Source: Phytophthora sp. 'mugwort' (Eukaryota; Oomycota; Peronosporomycetes; Peronosporales; Peronosporaceae). Taken from it: DNA of 64,000 bases. The position numbers and the translations under genes were made by a program. Under the pieces are notes generated by a model that worked only from the letters and a program-made list of their open reading frames with translations, did not search any database and was not told the origin of the DNA. The DNA lies in assembly GCA_033558025.1 (NCBI GenBank), contig JAUCEF010000007.1, positions 1,178,001-1,242,000 of the forward strand, read 5' to 3'. Positions 29,786 to 44,068 of this stretch are shown one piece after another (the first letter of the stretch is position 1; each line of letters opens with the position of its first letter).

Positions 29786-31289
29786 ATCATCAGATTCAAA
29801 AGGAAGAACTACCGAACCACTCACCTAACCCCACAAAGAACAATCGACATGCACAACACGCACTAGCATTCAGTCACCATCACGACCCCACGCCGCCGTA
29901 TACCACACGACGCACAGCACAGGACCTCGACAAATACACCAGACGGTCGCCTACAACTTTCTACCCGCGCCAGCATATAATTCCTCTCCTTCCCCAAAGC
30001 ACTCCACGGCGCCACTTATCAAGTTCCGATCGCGGTTTGTCATGTGCCAGAAACGTGATGGCATGTGCGCAGGTGTTATCACCCACACAACGATCGGGGG
30101 TGGGGGATCAGCAGTTGCGCTCCCTGGTCCGACTGGTCTGGATTTCTCTGGCGGAGCAGCTCATGCTGCTGCGTTTATCGCACGGCGCACGACGTTGGCC
30201 CCGTCGCGGTCTCTACGCGGCACTAGACTTCTGGATATGTTTTCATCCCGCGCTGCAGCAGCCATCAGTCTGTTTCACTTCGAAGCAATACATCCACGCT
30301 AAAACATGAAGCACAGGGCGTTGGCACTTGTGGTAAGTCCCTCAAACGTCGGTCCATATAATAGCAACCAAAATCACGATTACCACTACTCAAATGATAC
30401 GCTGGCTGCAGAAAAATAATGAAATACAATCCAGAGATAACCTTTGTCCGGAAGCATTATCCCCATCGTTGCTGACGCACTCTGACGGTTCACGGTTCCC
30501 CGTCAGGGAGGAGAATCGGGGGCATGAGCCGCTATGCGGCCACAACCGATAAAGTAGTTGTTTTGCTTCCATCGCAGAAGCGCAACAGCGGTGAACGTCA
30601 AGAATGAACCGCTGCTAAATGGCGAGTGAATAGTAGCACAAAATCACTGAAACCGACGGTACGCTAGGTATACCCCTTCTTGGAGACAGCAGAGCTGATA
30701 GTGTGACCACGAACAATGAACTGTTTTGAGACAGAAGGATGGGTTTACACACGTACCCTGACTGGTGGCCCCCAAAGCGAACGGAACATGCTAGAGTTGA
30801 GACAAAGCAGTATTCACATGACCAGGAAAAGGCCACAACGATACTCTACTGAGCCCGTAATTGCGTGAGTGTGCCGAAGCAAATCTAATGCTGTGAAGAA
30901 CGATACGCTTCCCGCGAAGCCAATGGAAGTCTGATCGTGAGCACAAAATACTGTTGGCTGCACTGGACCTTTTGGATAAAACCCGGTGGCACGCAATGGC
31001 TATCATTAATACACGTATCGACTAGGTGGAAATCGTAGCAAGGCCAGACATGTCTGCGCGGAGTGCGGGTCAAGAATGGTTCAACCGCTACCATCGACCA
31101 GAGCGCTGTACCGGGTCTAAACTCCAATGTGGGTGCCGAGTTGCTCGATAGCTATGGTTGAATGCGGTTCTGGAACCAATAACTAGACGATGCAAGTCTG
31201 GGGCAGGCATATGACGGTGTTGCAAAGAGGCAGCGGTGCGCTGTCCCGCACAAGCGAGCGCAAAGCATCGGAGGTAGAGGCAAAAGAAG

Positions 31290-31361
31290 AGCCCCCAGGC
31301 GGGATCGAACCACCGACCTTTCGCTTACGAAGCGAGTGCTCTACCACTGAGCTATAGGGGC
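31290..31361 (-). tRNA. tRNA-Thr(CGT), third intact copy
   Basis: Same sequence as the copy at 26179. Confidence 0.94.
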
Positions 31362-31752
31362 TTACTGGCAGCATAACAATAAACAACAACTACGAACGAC
31401 AAAAAAACACATCAAATATACAAGCACTCCGCAAACATCAACGCGCACGCAAGACACACCACACATTTTGCACCCCGCCATTCAACCACGTCAGCAATAT
31501 CAACGATAACTCGACTCATGCCCAGGCGTCGGTCCGTCTCGCCGATCTTGTTTTATGATGTTGTGATGCCACTGCAAGTTACCGCTACGTCACACCGACG
31601 CAATGGCGGACCAGAGGTCGCTAGATGCTCGCGTTTCAGCGTCGCTGTATGTGGGTGCAGCTTTGGGCGGGGTGGTGCTGGTTGCGTTGGTGTGGTGTCC
31701 GCTTCAGTCGGCAAGCTTTTGATTGCTCGGTTGAACGGTTGAAACTGTTGTC

Positions 31753-31824
31753 GGGGGAATAGCTCAGTGGTAGAGCGCTGGATTCCAGACCCAGCGGTCG
31801 GGGGTTCGATCCCCTCTTCCCTCA
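31753..31824 (+). tRNA. tRNA-Trp(CCA), array copy 4
   Basis: Same as copy 1. Confidence 0.93.
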
Positions 31825-31936
31825 TCCTTTGTTCTTTTGCGAACCCCTTCGTCCCACCTACGCCGCAGTAAAGCAATTGGAGCTACTCTCCCATACTAAC
31901 GCACTGCTGGCTGCTGCGACCCGAGCAGCACCAAAT

Positions 31937-31986
31937 AAAAAGTGCGATACTTCTCGATTTATGCGTGTCATCCTTGCGCAGGGGCC

Positions 31987-32017
<31 letters not shown>

Positions 32018-32042
32018 TACGGATGACCACCGAAGTGGTTCC
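31937..32042 (-). ncRNA. U6: U6 snRNA, array copy 4
   Basis: Same as copy 1; five A residues restored compared with copy 3. Confidence 0.97.
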
Positions 32043-32260
32043 TGTCTCCAACATTGCCGCGCGGCTATAAATGTATGGCTTGGGCCTTACATCCAGAACC
32101 ATTTGCGCTAAAAGAGACGGCACATACATTTATTTTCCAGCAGACCAGCTTCGTGCTGTCCAAGCGGGTCTGTCAGGTCAACAGCAGTAAGGCAGTGCCC
32201 AATCGCTTACGCGGAACGAGCGATGTCGCGGCAGCGTGAGTGCCGTGGAGAAAAGGAAAA

Positions 32261-32341
32261 CGACAGCTGTGAGATTCGAACTCACGCGGGTTGCCCCATT
32301 AACTTAGCAGGCTAACGCCTTAACCACTCGGCCAAGCTGTC
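32261..32341 (-). tRNA. tRNA-Ser(GCT), array copy 4
   Basis: Same as copy 1. Confidence 0.95.
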
Positions 32342-33845
32342 ATCATCAGATTCAAAAGGAAGAACTACCGAACCACTCACCTAACCCCACAAAGAACAAT
32401 CGACATGCACAACACGCACTAGCATTCAGTCACCATCACGACCCCACGCCGCCGTATACCACACGACGCACAGCACAGGACCTCGACAAATACACCAGAC
32501 GGTCGCCTACAACTTCCTACCCGCGCCAGCATATAATTCCTCTCCTTCCCCAAAGCACTCCACGGCGCCACTTATCAAGTTCCGATCGCGGTTTGTCATG
32601 TGCCAGAAACGTGATGGCATGTGCGCGGGTGTTATCACCCACACAACGATCGGGGGTGGGGGATCAGCAGTTGCGCGCCCTGGTCCGACTGGTCTGGATT
32701 TCTCTGGCGGAGCAGCTCATGCTGCTGCGTTTATCGCACGGCGCACGACGTTGGCCCCGTCGCGGTCTCTACGCGGCACTAGACTTCTGGATATGTTTTC
32801 ATCCCGCGCTGCAGCAGCCATCAGTCTGTTTCACTTCGAAGCAATACATCCACGCTAAAACATGAAGCACAGGGCGTTGGCACTTGTGGTAAGTCCCTCA
32901 AACGTCGGTCCATATAATAGCAACCAAAATCACGATTACCACTACTCAAATGATACGCTGGCTGCAGAAAAATAATGAAATACAATCCAGAGATAACCTT
33001 TGTCCGGAAGCATTATCCCCATCGTTGCTGACGCACTCTGACGGTTCACGGTTCCCCGTCAGGGAGGAGAATCGGGGGCATGAGCCGCTATGCGGCCACA
33101 ACCGATAAAGTAGTTGTTTTGCTTCCATCACAGAAGCGCAACAGCGGTGAACGTCAAGAATGAACCGCTGCTAAATGGCGAGTGAATAGTAGCACAAAAT
33201 CACTGAAACCGACGGTACGCTAGGTATACCCCTTCTTGGAGACAGCAGAGCTGATAGTGTGACCACGAACAATGAACTGTTTTGAGACAGAAGGATGGGT
33301 TTACACACGTACCCTGACTGGTGGCCCCCAAAGCGAACGGAACATGCTAGAGTTGAGACAAAGCAGTATTCACATGACCAGGAAAAGGCCACAACGATAC
33401 TCTACTGAGCCCGTAATTGCGTTAGTGTGCCGAAGCAAATCTAATGCTGTGAAGAACGATACGCTTCCCGCGAAGCCAATGGAAGTCTGATCGTGAGCAC
33501 AAAATACTGTTGGCTGCACTGGACCTTTTGGATAAAACCCGGTGGCACGCAATGGCTATCATTAATACACGTATCGACTAGGTGGAAATCGTAGCAAGGC
33601 CAGACATGTCTGCGCGGAGTGCGGGTCAAGAATGGTTCAACCGCTACCATCGACCAGAGCGCTGTACCGGGTCTAAACTCCAGTGTGGGTGCCGAGTTGC
33701 TCGATAGCTATGGTTGAATGCGGTTCTGGAACCAATAACTAGACGATGCAAGTCTGGGGCAGGCATATGACGGTGTTGCAAAGAGGCAGCGGTGCGCTGT
33801 CCCGCACAAGCGAGCGCAAAGCATCGGAGGTAGAGGCAAAAGAAG

Positions 33846-33917
33846 AGCCCCCAGGCGGGATCGAACCACCGACCTTTCGCTTACGAAGCGAGTGCTCTAC
33901 CACTGAGCTATAGGGGC
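33846..33917 (-). tRNA. tRNA-Thr(CGT), fourth intact copy
   Basis: Same as the copy at 26179. Confidence 0.94.
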
Positions 33918-34308
33918 TTACTGGCAGCATAACAATAAATAACAACTACGAACGACCAAAAAACACATCAAATATACAAGCACTCCGCAAACATCAACGC
34001 GCACGCAAGACACACCACACATTTTGCACCCCGCCATTCAACCACGTCAGCAATATCAACGATAACTCGACTCATGCCCAGGGGTCGGTCCGTCTCGCCG
34101 ATCTTGTTTTATGATGTTGTGATGCCACTGCAAGTTACCGCTACGTCACACCGACGCAATGGCGGACCAGAGGTCGCTAGATGCTCGCGTTTCAGCGTCG
34201 CTGTATGTGGGTGCAGCTTTGGGCGGGGTGGTGCTGGTTGCGTTGGTGTGGTGTCCGCTTCAGTCGGCAAGCTTTTGTTTGCTCGGTTGAACGGTTGAAA
34301 CTGTTGTC

Positions 34309-34380
34309 GGGGGAATAGCTCAGTGGTAGAGCGCTGGATTCCAGACCCAGCGGTCGGGGGTTCGATCCCCTCTTCCCTCA
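34309..34380 (+). tRNA. tRNA-Trp(CCA), array copy 5
   Basis: Same as copy 1. Confidence 0.93.
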
Positions 34381-34492
34381 TCCTTTGTTCTTTTGCGAAC
34401 CCCTTCGTCCCACCTACGCCGCAGTAAAGCAATTGGAGCTACTCTCCCATACTAACGCACTGCTGGCTGCTGCGACCCGAGCAGCACCAAAT

Positions 34493-34542
34493 AAAAAGTG
34501 CGATACTTCTCGATTTATGCGTGTCATCCTTGCGCAGGGGCC

Positions 34543-34573
<31 letters not shown>

Positions 34574-34598
34574 TACGGATGACCACCGAAGTGGTTCC
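34493..34598 (-). ncRNA. U6: U6 snRNA, array copy 5
   Basis: Same as copy 1. Confidence 0.97.
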
Positions 34599-34816
34599 TG
34601 TCTCCAACATTGCCGCGCGGCTATAAATGTATGGCTTGGGCCTTACATCCAGAACCATTTGCGCTAAAAGAGACGGCACATACATTTATTTTCCAGCAGA
34701 CCAGCTTCGTGCTGTCCAAGCGGGTCTGTCAGGTCAACAGCAGTAAGGCAGTGCCCAATCGCTTACGCGGAACGAGCGATGTCGCGGCAGCGTGAGTGCC
34801 GTGGAGAAAAGGAAAA

Positions 34817-34897
34817 CGACAGCTGTGAGATTCGAACTCACGCGGGTTGCCCCATTAACTTAGCAGGCTAACGCCTTAACCACTCGGCCAAGCTGTC
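34817..34897 (-). tRNA. tRNA-Ser(GCT), array copy 5
   Basis: Same as copy 1. Confidence 0.95.
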
Positions 34898-36402
34898 ATC
34901 ATCAGATTCAAAAGGAAGAACTACCGAACCACTCACCTAACCCCACAAAGAACAATCGACATGCACAACACGCACTAGCATTCAGTCACCATCACGACCC
35001 CACGCCGCCGTATACCACACGACGCACAGCACAGGACCTCGACAAATACACCAGACGGTCGCCTACAACTTCCTACCCGCGCCAGCATATAATTCCTCTC
35101 CTTCCCCAAAGCACTCCACGGCGCCACTTATCAAGTTCCGATCGCGGTTTGTCATGTGCCAGAAACGTGATGGCATGTGCGCGGGTGTTATCACCCACAC
35201 AACGATCGGGGGTGGGGGATCAGCAGTTGCGCTCCCTGGTCCGACTGGTCTGGATTTCTCTGGCGGAGCAGCTCATGCTGCTGCGTTTATCGCACGGCGC
35301 ACGACGTTGGCCCCGTCGCGGTCTCTACGCGGCACTAGACTTCTGGATATGTTTTCATCCCGCGCTGCAGCAGCCATTCAGTCTGTTTCACTTCGAAGCA
35401 ATACATCCACGCTAAAACATGAAGCACAGGGCGTTGGCACTTGTGGTAAGTCCCTCAAACGTCGGTCCATATAATAGCAACCAAAATCACGATTACCACT
35501 ACTCAAATGATACGCTGGCTGCAGAAAAATAATGAAATACAATCCAGAGATAACCTTTGTCCAGAAGCATTATCCCCATCGTTGCTGACGCACTCTGACG
35601 GTTCACGGTTCCCCGTCAGGGAGGAGAATCGGGGGCATGAGCCGCTATGCGGCCACAACCGATAAAGTAGTTGTTTTGCTTCCATCGCAGAAGCGCAACA
35701 GCGGTGAACGTCAAGAATGAACCGCTGCTAAATGGCGAGTGAATAGTAGCACAAAATCACTGAAACCGACGGTACGCTAGGTATACCCCTTCTTGGAGAC
35801 AGCAGAGCTGATAGTGTGACCACGAACAATGAACTGTTTTGAGACAGAAGGATGGGTTTACACACGTACCCTGACTGGTGGCCCCCAAAGCGAACGGAAC
35901 ATGCTAGAGTTGAGACAAAGCAGTATTCACATGACCAGGAAAAGGCCACAACGATACTCTACTGAGCCCGTAATTGCGTGAGTGTGCCGAAGCAAATCTA
36001 ATGCTGTGAAGAACGATACGCTTCCCGCGAAGCCAATGGAAGTCTGATCGTGAGCACAAAATACTGTTGGCTGCACTGGACCTTTTGGATAAAACCCGGT
36101 GGCACGCAATGGCTATCATTAATACACGTATCGACTAGGTGGAAATCGTAGCAAGGCCAGACATGTCTGCGCGGAGTGCGGGTCAAGAATGGTTCAACCG
36201 CTACCATCGACCAGAGCGCTGTACCGGGTCTAAACTCCAGTGTGGGTGCCGAGTTGCTCGATAGCTATGGTTGAATGCGGTTCTGGAACCAATAACTAGA
36301 CGATGCAAGTCTGGGGCAGGCATATGACGGTGTTGCAAAGAGGCAGCGGTGCGCTGTCCCGCACAAGCGAGCGCAAAGCATCGGAGGTAGAGGCAAAAGA
36401 AG

Positions 36403-36474
36403 AGCCCCCAGGCGGGATCGAACCACCGACCTTTCGCTTACGAAGCGAGTGCTCTACCACTGAGCTATAGGGGC
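36403..36474 (-). tRNA. tRNA-Thr(CGT), fifth intact copy
   Basis: Gene unchanged. The divergent spacer to the next tRNA-Trp is one base shorter (ACCCCCCATT variant). Confidence 0.94.
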
Positions 36475-36864
36475 TTACTGGCAGCATAACAATAAACAAC
36501 AACTACGAACGACAAAAAAACACATCAAATATACAAGCACTCCGCAAACATCAACGCGCACGCAAGACACACCACACATTTTGCACCCCCCATTCAACCA
36601 CGTCAGCAATATCAACGATAACTCGACTCATGCCCAGGGGTCGGTCCGTCTCGCCGATCTTGTTTTATGATGTTGTGATGCCACTGCAAGTTACCGCTAC
36701 GTCACACCGACGCAATGGCGGACCAGAGGTCGCTAGATGCTCGCGTTTCAGCGTCGCTGTATGTGGGTGCAGCTTTGGGCGGGGTGGTGCTGGTTGCGTT
36801 GGTGTGGTGTCCGCTTCAGTCGGCAAGCTTTTGTTTGCTCGGTTGAACGGTTGAAACTGTTGTC

Positions 36865-36936
36865 GGGGGAATAGCTCAGTGGTAGAGCGCTGGATTCCAG
36901 ACCCAGCGGTCGGGGGTTCGATCCCCTCTTCCCTCA
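36865..36936 (+). tRNA. tRNA-Trp(CCA), array copy 6
   Basis: Same as copy 1. Confidence 0.93.
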
Positions 36937-37048
36937 TCCTTTGTTCTTTTGCGAACCCCTTCGTCCCACCTACGCCGCAGTAAAGCAATTGGAGCTACTC
37001 TCCCATACTAACGCACTGCTGGCTGCTGCGACCCGAGCAGCACCAAAT

Positions 37049-37098
37049 AAAAAGTGCGATACTTCTCGATTTATGCGTGTCATCCTTGCGCAGGGGCC

Positions 37099-37129
<31 letters not shown>

Positions 37130-37154
37130 TACGGATGACCACCGAAGTGGTTCC
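37049..37154 (-). ncRNA. U6: U6 snRNA, array copy 6
   Basis: Same as copy 1. Confidence 0.97.
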
Positions 37155-37372
37155 TGTCTCCAACATTGCCGCGCGGCTATAAATGTATGGCTTGGGCCTT
37201 ACATCCAGAACCATTTGCGCTAAAAGAGACGGCACATACATTTATTTTCCAGCAGACCAGCTTCGTGCTGTCCAAGCGGGTCTGTCAGGTCAACAGCAGT
37301 AAGGCAGTGCCCAATCGCTTACGCGGAACGAGCGATGTCGCGGCAGCGTGAGTGCCGTGGAGAAAAGGAAAA

Positions 37373-37453
37373 CGACAGCTGTGAGATTCGAACTCACGCG
37401 GGTTGCCCCATTAACTTAGCAGGCTAACGCCTTAACCACTCGGCCAAGCTGTC
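37373..37453 (-). tRNA. tRNA-Ser(GCT), array copy 6
   Basis: Same as copy 1. Confidence 0.95.
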
Positions 37454-38957
37454 ATCATCAGATTCAAAAGGAAGAACTACCGAACCACTCACCTAACCCC
37501 ACAAAGAACAATCGACATGCACAACACGCACTAGCATTCAGTCACCATCACGACCCCACGCCGCCGTATACCACACGACGCACAGCACAGGACCTCGACA
37601 AATACACCAGACGGTCGCCTACAACTTCCTACCCGCGCCAGCATATAATTCCTCTCCTTCCCCAAAGCACTCCACGGCGCCACTTATCAAGTTCCGATCG
37701 CGGTTTGTCATGTGCCAGAAACGTGATGGCATGTGCGCGGGTGTTATCACCCACACAACGATCGGGGGTGGGGGATCAGCAGTTGCGCTCCCTGGTCCGA
37801 CTGGTCTGGATTTCTCTGGCGGAGCAGCTCATGCTGCTGCGTTTATCGCACGGCGCACGACGTTGGCCCCGTCGCGGTCTCTACGCGGCACTAGACTTCT
37901 GGATATGTTTTCATCCCGCGCTGCAGCAGCCATCAGTCTGTTTCACTTCGAAGCAATACATCCACGCTAAAACATGAAGCACAGGGCGTTGGCACTTGTG
38001 GTAAGCCCCTCAAACGTCGGTCCATATAATAGCAACCAAAATCACGATTACCACTACTCAAATGATACGCTGGCTGCAGAAAAATAATGAAATACAATCC
38101 AGAGATAACCTTTGTCCAGAAGCATTATCCCCATCGTTGCTGACGCACTCTGACGGTTCACGGTTCCCCGTCAGGGAGGAGAATCGGGGGCATGAGCCGC
38201 TATGCGGCCACAACCGATAAAGTAGTTGTTTTGCTTCCGTCGCAGAAGCGCAACAGCGGTGAACGTCAAGAATGAACCGCTGCTAAATGGCGAGTGAATA
38301 GTAGCACAAAATCACTGAAACCGACGGTACGCTAGGTATACCCCTTCTTGGAGACAGCAGAGCTGATAGTGTGACCACGAACAATGAACTGTTTTGAGAC
38401 AGAAGGATGGGTTTACACACGTACCCTGACTGGTGGCCCCCAAAGCGAACGGAACATGCTAGAGTTGAGACAAAGCAGTATTCACATGACCAGGAAAAGG
38501 CCACAACGATACTCTACTGAGCCCGTAATTGCGTGAGTGTGCCGAAGCAAATCTAATGCTGTGAAGAACGATACGCTTCCCGCGAAGCCAATGGAAGTCT
38601 GATCGTGAGCACAAAATACTGTTGGCTGCACTGGACCTTTTGGATAAAACCCGGTGGCACGCAATGGCTATCATTAATACACGTATCGACTAGGTGGAAA
38701 TCGTAGCAAGGCCAGACATGTCTGCGCGGAGTGCGGGTCAAGAATGGTTCAACCGCTACCATCGACCAGAGCGCTGTACCGGGTCTAAACTCCAGTGTGG
38801 GTGCCGAGTTGCTCGATAGCTATGGTTGAATGCGGTTCTGGAACCAATAACTAGACGATGCAAGTCTGGGGCAGGCATATGACGGTGTTGCAAAGAGGCA
38901 GCGGTGCGCTGTCCCGCACAAGCGAGCGCAAAGCATCGGAGGTAGAGGCAAAAGAAG

Positions 38958-39029
38958 AGCCCCCAGGCGGGATCGAACCACCGACCTTTCGCTTACGAAG
39001 CGAGTGCTCTACCACTGAGCTATAGGGGC
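38958..39029 (-). tRNA. tRNA-Thr(CGT), sixth intact copy
   Basis: Gene unchanged; spacer carries the ACCCCCCATT variant. Confidence 0.94.
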
Positions 39030-39419
39030 TTACTGGCAGCATAACAATAAACAACAACTACGAACGACAAAAAAACACATCAAATATACAAGCACTCCGC
39101 AAACATCAACGCGCACGCAAGACACACCACACATTTTGCACCCCCCATTCAACCACGTCAGCAATATCAACGATAACTCGACTCATGCCCAGGGGTCGGT
39201 CCGTCTCGCCGATCTTGTTTTATGATGTTGTGATGCCACTGCAAGTTACCGCTACGTCACACCGACGCAATGGCGGACCAGAGGTCGCTAGATGCTCGCG
39301 TTTCAGCGTCGCTGTATGTGGGTGCAGCTTTGGGCGGGGTGGTGCTGGTTGCGTTGGTGTGGTGTCCGCTTCAGTCGGCAAGCTTTTGTTTGCTCGGTTG
39401 AACGGTTGAAACTGTTGTC

Positions 39420-39491
39420 GGGGGAATAGCTCAGTGGTAGAGCGCTGGATTCCAGACCCAGCGGTCGGGGGTTCGATCCCCTCTTCCCTCA
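39420..39491 (+). tRNA. tRNA-Trp(CCA), array copy 7
   Basis: Same as copy 1. Confidence 0.93.
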
Positions 39492-39603
39492 TCCTTTGTT
39501 CTTTTGCGAACCCCTTCGTCCCACCTACGCCGCAGTAAAGCAATTGGAGCTACTCTCCCATACTAACGCACTGCTGGCTGCTGCGACCCGAGCAGCACCA
39601 AAT

Positions 39604-39653
39604 AAAAAGTGCGATACTTCTCGATTTATGCGTGTCATCCTTGCGCAGGGGCC

Positions 39654-39684
<31 letters not shown>

Positions 39685-39709
39685 TACGGATGACCACCGA
39701 AGTGGTTCC
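39604..39709 (-). ncRNA. U6: U6 snRNA, array copy 7
   Basis: Same as copy 1. Confidence 0.97.
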
Positions 39710-39927
39710 TGTCTCCAACATTGCCGCGCGGCTATAAATGTATGGCTTGGGCCTTACATCCAGAACCATTTGCGCTAAAAGAGACGGCACATACATTTAT
39801 TTTCCAGCAGACCAGCTTCGTGCTGTCCAAGCGGGTCTGTCAGGTCAACAGCAGTAAGGCAGTGCCCAATCGCTTACGCGGAACGAGCGATGTCGCGGCA
39901 GCGTGAGTGCCGTGGAGAAAAGGAAAA

Positions 39928-40008
39928 CGACAGCTGTGAGATTCGAACTCACGCGGGTTGCCCCATTAACTTAGCAGGCTAACGCCTTAACCACTCGGCC
40001 AAGCTGTC
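39928..40008 (-). tRNA. tRNA-Ser(GCT), array copy 7
   Basis: Same as copy 1. Confidence 0.95.
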
Positions 40009-41512
40009 ATCATCAGATTCAAAAGGAAGAACTACCGAACCACTCACCTAACCCCACAAAGAACAATCGACATGCACAACACGCACTAGCATTCAGTCAC
40101 CATCACGACCCCACGCCGCCGTATACCACACGACGCACAGCACAGGACCTCGACAAATACACCAGACGGTCGCCTACAACTTCCTACCCGCGCCAGCATA
40201 TAATTCCTCTCCTTCCCCAAAGCACTCCACGGCGCCACTTATCAAGTTCCGATCGCGGTTTGTCATGTGCCAGAAACGTGATGGCATGTGCGCGGGTGTT
40301 ATCACCCACACAACGATCGGGGGTGGGGGATCAGCAGTTGCGCTCCCTGGTCCGACTGGTCTGGATTTCTCTGGCGGAGCAGCTCATGCTGCTGCGTTTA
40401 TCGCACGGCGCACGACGTTGGCCCCGTCGCGGTCTCTACGCGGCACTAGACTTCTGGATATGTTTTCATCCCGCGCTGCAGCAGCCATCAGTCTGTTTCA
40501 CTTCGAAGCAATACATCCACGCTAAAACATGAAGCACAGGGCGTTGGCACTTGTGGTAAGCCCCTCAAACGTCGGTCCATATAATAGCAACCAAAATCAC
40601 GATTACCACTACTCAAATGATACGCTGGCTGCAGAAAAATAATGAAATACAATCCAGAGATAACCTTTGTCCAGAAGCATTATCCCCATCGTTGCTGACG
40701 CACTCTGACGGTTCACGGTTCCCCGTCAGGGAGGAGAATCGGGGGCATGAGCCGCTATGCGGCCACAACCGATAAAGTAGTTGTTTTGCTTCCGTCGCAG
40801 AAGCGCAACAGCGGTGAACGTCAAGAATGAACCGCTGCTAAATGGCGAGTGAATAGTAGCACAAAATCACTGAAACCGACGGTACGCTAGGTATACCCCT
40901 TCTTGGAGACAGCAGAGCTGATAGTGTGACCACGAACAATGAACTGTTTTGAGACAGAAGGATGGGTTTACACACGTACCCTGACTGGTGGCCCCCAAAG
41001 CGAACGGAACATGCTAGAGTTGAGACAAAGCAGTATTCACATGACCAGGAAAAGGCCACAACGATACTCTACTGAGCCCGTAATTGCGTGAGTGTGCCGA
41101 AGCAAATCTAATGCTGTGAAGAACGATACGCTTCCCGCGAAGCCAATGGAAGTCTGATCGTGAGCACAAAATACTGTTGGCTGCACTGGACCTTTTGGAT
41201 AAAACCCGGTGGCACGCAATGGCTATCATTAATACACGTATCGACTAGGTGGAAATCGTAGCAAGGCCAGACATGTCTGCGCGGAGTGCGGGTCAAGAAT
41301 GGTTCAACCGCTACCATCGACCAGAGCGCTGTACCGGGTCTAAACTCCAGTGTGGGTGCCGAGTTGCTCGATAGCTATGGTTGAATGCGGTTCTGGAACC
41401 AATAACTAGACGATGCAAGTCTGGGGCAGGCATATGACGGTGTTGCAAAGAGGCAGCGGTGCGCTGTCCCGCACAAGCGAGCGCAAAGCATCGGAGGTAG
41501 AGGCAAAAGAAG

Positions 41513-41584
41513 AGCCCCCAGGCGGGATCGAACCACCGACCTTTCGCTTACGAAGCGAGTGCTCTACCACTGAGCTATAGGGGC
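41513..41584 (-). tRNA. tRNA-Thr(CGT), seventh intact copy
   Basis: Gene unchanged; spacer carries the ACCCCCCATT variant. Confidence 0.94.
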
Positions 41585-41974
41585 TTACTGGCAGCATAAC
41601 AATAAACAACAACTACGAACGACAAAAAAACACATCAAATATACAAGCACTCCGCAAACATCAACGCGCACGCAAGACACACCACACATTTTGCACCCCC
41701 CATTCAACCACGTCAGCAATATCAACGATAACTCGACTCATGCCCAGGGGTCGGTCCGTCTCGCCGATCTTGTTTTATGATGTTGTGATGCCACTGCAAG
41801 TTACCGCTACGTCACACCGACGCAATGGCGGACCAGAGGTCGCTAGATGCTCGCGTTTCAGCGTCGCTGTATGTGGGTGCAGCTTTGGGCGGGGTGGTGC
41901 TGGTTGCGTTGGTGTGGTGTCCGCTTCAGTCGGCAAGCTTTTGTTTGCTCGGTTGAACGGTTGAAACTGTTGTC

Positions 41975-42046
41975 GGGGGAATAGCTCAGTGGTAGAGCGC
42001 TGGATTCCAGACCCAGCGGTCGGGGGTTCGATCCCCTCTTCCCTCA
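41975..42046 (+). tRNA. tRNA-Trp(CCA), array copy 8
   Basis: Same as copy 1. Confidence 0.93.
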
Positions 42047-42158
42047 TCCTTTGTTCTTTTGCGAACCCCTTCGTCCCACCTACGCCGCAGTAAAGCAATT
42101 GGAGCTACTCTCCCATACTAACGCACTGCTGGCTGCTGCGACCCGAGCAGCACCAAAT

Positions 42159-42208
42159 AAAAAGTGCGATACTTCTCGATTTATGCGTGTCATCCTTGCG
42201 CAGGGGCC

Positions 42209-42239
<31 letters not shown>

Positions 42240-42264
42240 TACGGATGACCACCGAAGTGGTTCC
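42159..42264 (-). ncRNA. U6: U6 snRNA, array copy 8
   Basis: Same as copy 1. Confidence 0.97.
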
Positions 42265-42482
42265 TGTCTCCAACATTGCCGCGCGGCTATAAATGTATGG
42301 CTTGGGCCTTACATCCAGAACCATTTGCGCTAAAAGAGACGGCACATACATTTATTTTCCAGCAGACCAGCTTCGTGCTGTCCAAGCGGGTCTGTCAGGT
42401 CAACAGCAGTAAGGCAGTGCCCAATCGCTTACGCGGAACGAGCGATGTCGCGGCAGCGTGAGTGCCGTGGAGAAAAGGAAAA

Positions 42483-42563
42483 CGACAGCTGTGAGATTCG
42501 AACTCACGCGGGTTGCCCCATTAACTTAGCAGGCTAACGCCTTAACCACTCGGCCAAGCTGTC
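42483..42563 (-). tRNA. tRNA-Ser(GCT), array copy 8
   Basis: Same as copy 1. Confidence 0.95.
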
Positions 42564-44068
42564 ATCATCAGATTCAAAAGGAAGAACTACCGAACCACTC
42601 ACCTAACCCCACAAAGAACAATCGACATGCACAACACGCACTAGCATTCAGTCACCATCACGACCCCACGCCGCCGTATACCACACGACGCACAGCACAG
42701 GACCTCGACAAATACACCAGACGGTCGCCTACAACTTCCTACCCGCGCCAGCATATAATTCCTCTCCTTCCCCAAAGCACTCCACGGCGCCACTTATCAA
42801 GTTCCGATCGCGGTTTGTCATGTGCCAGAAACGTGATGGCATGTGCGCAGGTGTTATCACCCACACAACGATCGGGGGTGGGGGATCAGCAGTTGCGCTC
42901 CCTGGTCCGACTGGTCTGGATTTCTCTGGCGGAGCAGCTCATGCTGCTGCGTTTATCGCACGGCGCACGACGTTGGCCCCGTCGCGGTCTCTACGCGGCA
43001 CTAGACTTCTGGATATGTTTTCATCCCGCGCTGCAGCAGCCATTCAGTCTGTTTCACTTCGAAGCAATACATCCACGCTAAAACATGAAGCACAGGGCGT
43101 TGGCACTTGTGGTAAGTCCCTCAAACGTCGGTCCATATAATAGCAACCAAAATCACGATTACCACTACTCAAATGATACGCTGGCTGCAGAAAAATAATG
43201 AAATACAATCCAGAGATAACCTTTGTCCAGAAGCATTATCCCCATCGTTGCTGACGCACTCTGACGGTTCACGGTTCCCCGTCAGGGAGGAGAATCGGGG
43301 GCATGAGCCGCTATGCGGCCACAACCGATAAAGTAGTTGTTTTGCTTCCATCGCAGAAGCGCAACAGCGGTGAACGTCAAGAATGAACCGCTGCTAAATG
43401 GCGAGTGAATAGTAGCACAAAATCACTGAAACCGACGGTACGCTAGGTATACCCCTTCTTGGAGACAGCAGAGCTGATAGTGTGACCACGAACAATGAAC
43501 TGTTTTGAGACAGAAGGATGGGTTTACACACGTACCCTGACTGGTGGCCCCCAAAGCGAACGGAACATGCTAGAGTTGAGACAAAGCAGTATTCACATGA
43601 CCAGGAAAAGGCCACAACGATACTCTACTGAGCCCGTAATTGCGTGAGTGTGCCGAAGCAAATCTAATGCTGTGAAGAACGATACGCTTCCCGCGAAGCC
43701 AATGGAAGTCTGATCGTGAGCACAAAATACTGTTGGCTGCACTGGACCTTTTGGATAAAACCCGGTGGCACGCAATGGCTATCATTAATACACGTATCGA
43801 CTAGGTGGAAATCGTAGCAAGGCCAGACATGTCTGCGCGGAGTGCGGGTCAAGAATGGTTCAACCGCTACCATCGACCAGAGCGCTGTACCGGGTCTAAA
43901 CTCCAGTGTGGGTGCCGAGTTTCTCGATAGCTATGGTTGAATGCGGTTCTGGAACCAATAACTAGACGATGCAAGTCTGGGGCAGGCATATGACGGTGTT
44001 GCAAAGAGGCAGCGGTGCGCTGTCCCGCACAAGCGAGCGCAAAGCATCGGAGGTAGAGGCAAAAGAAG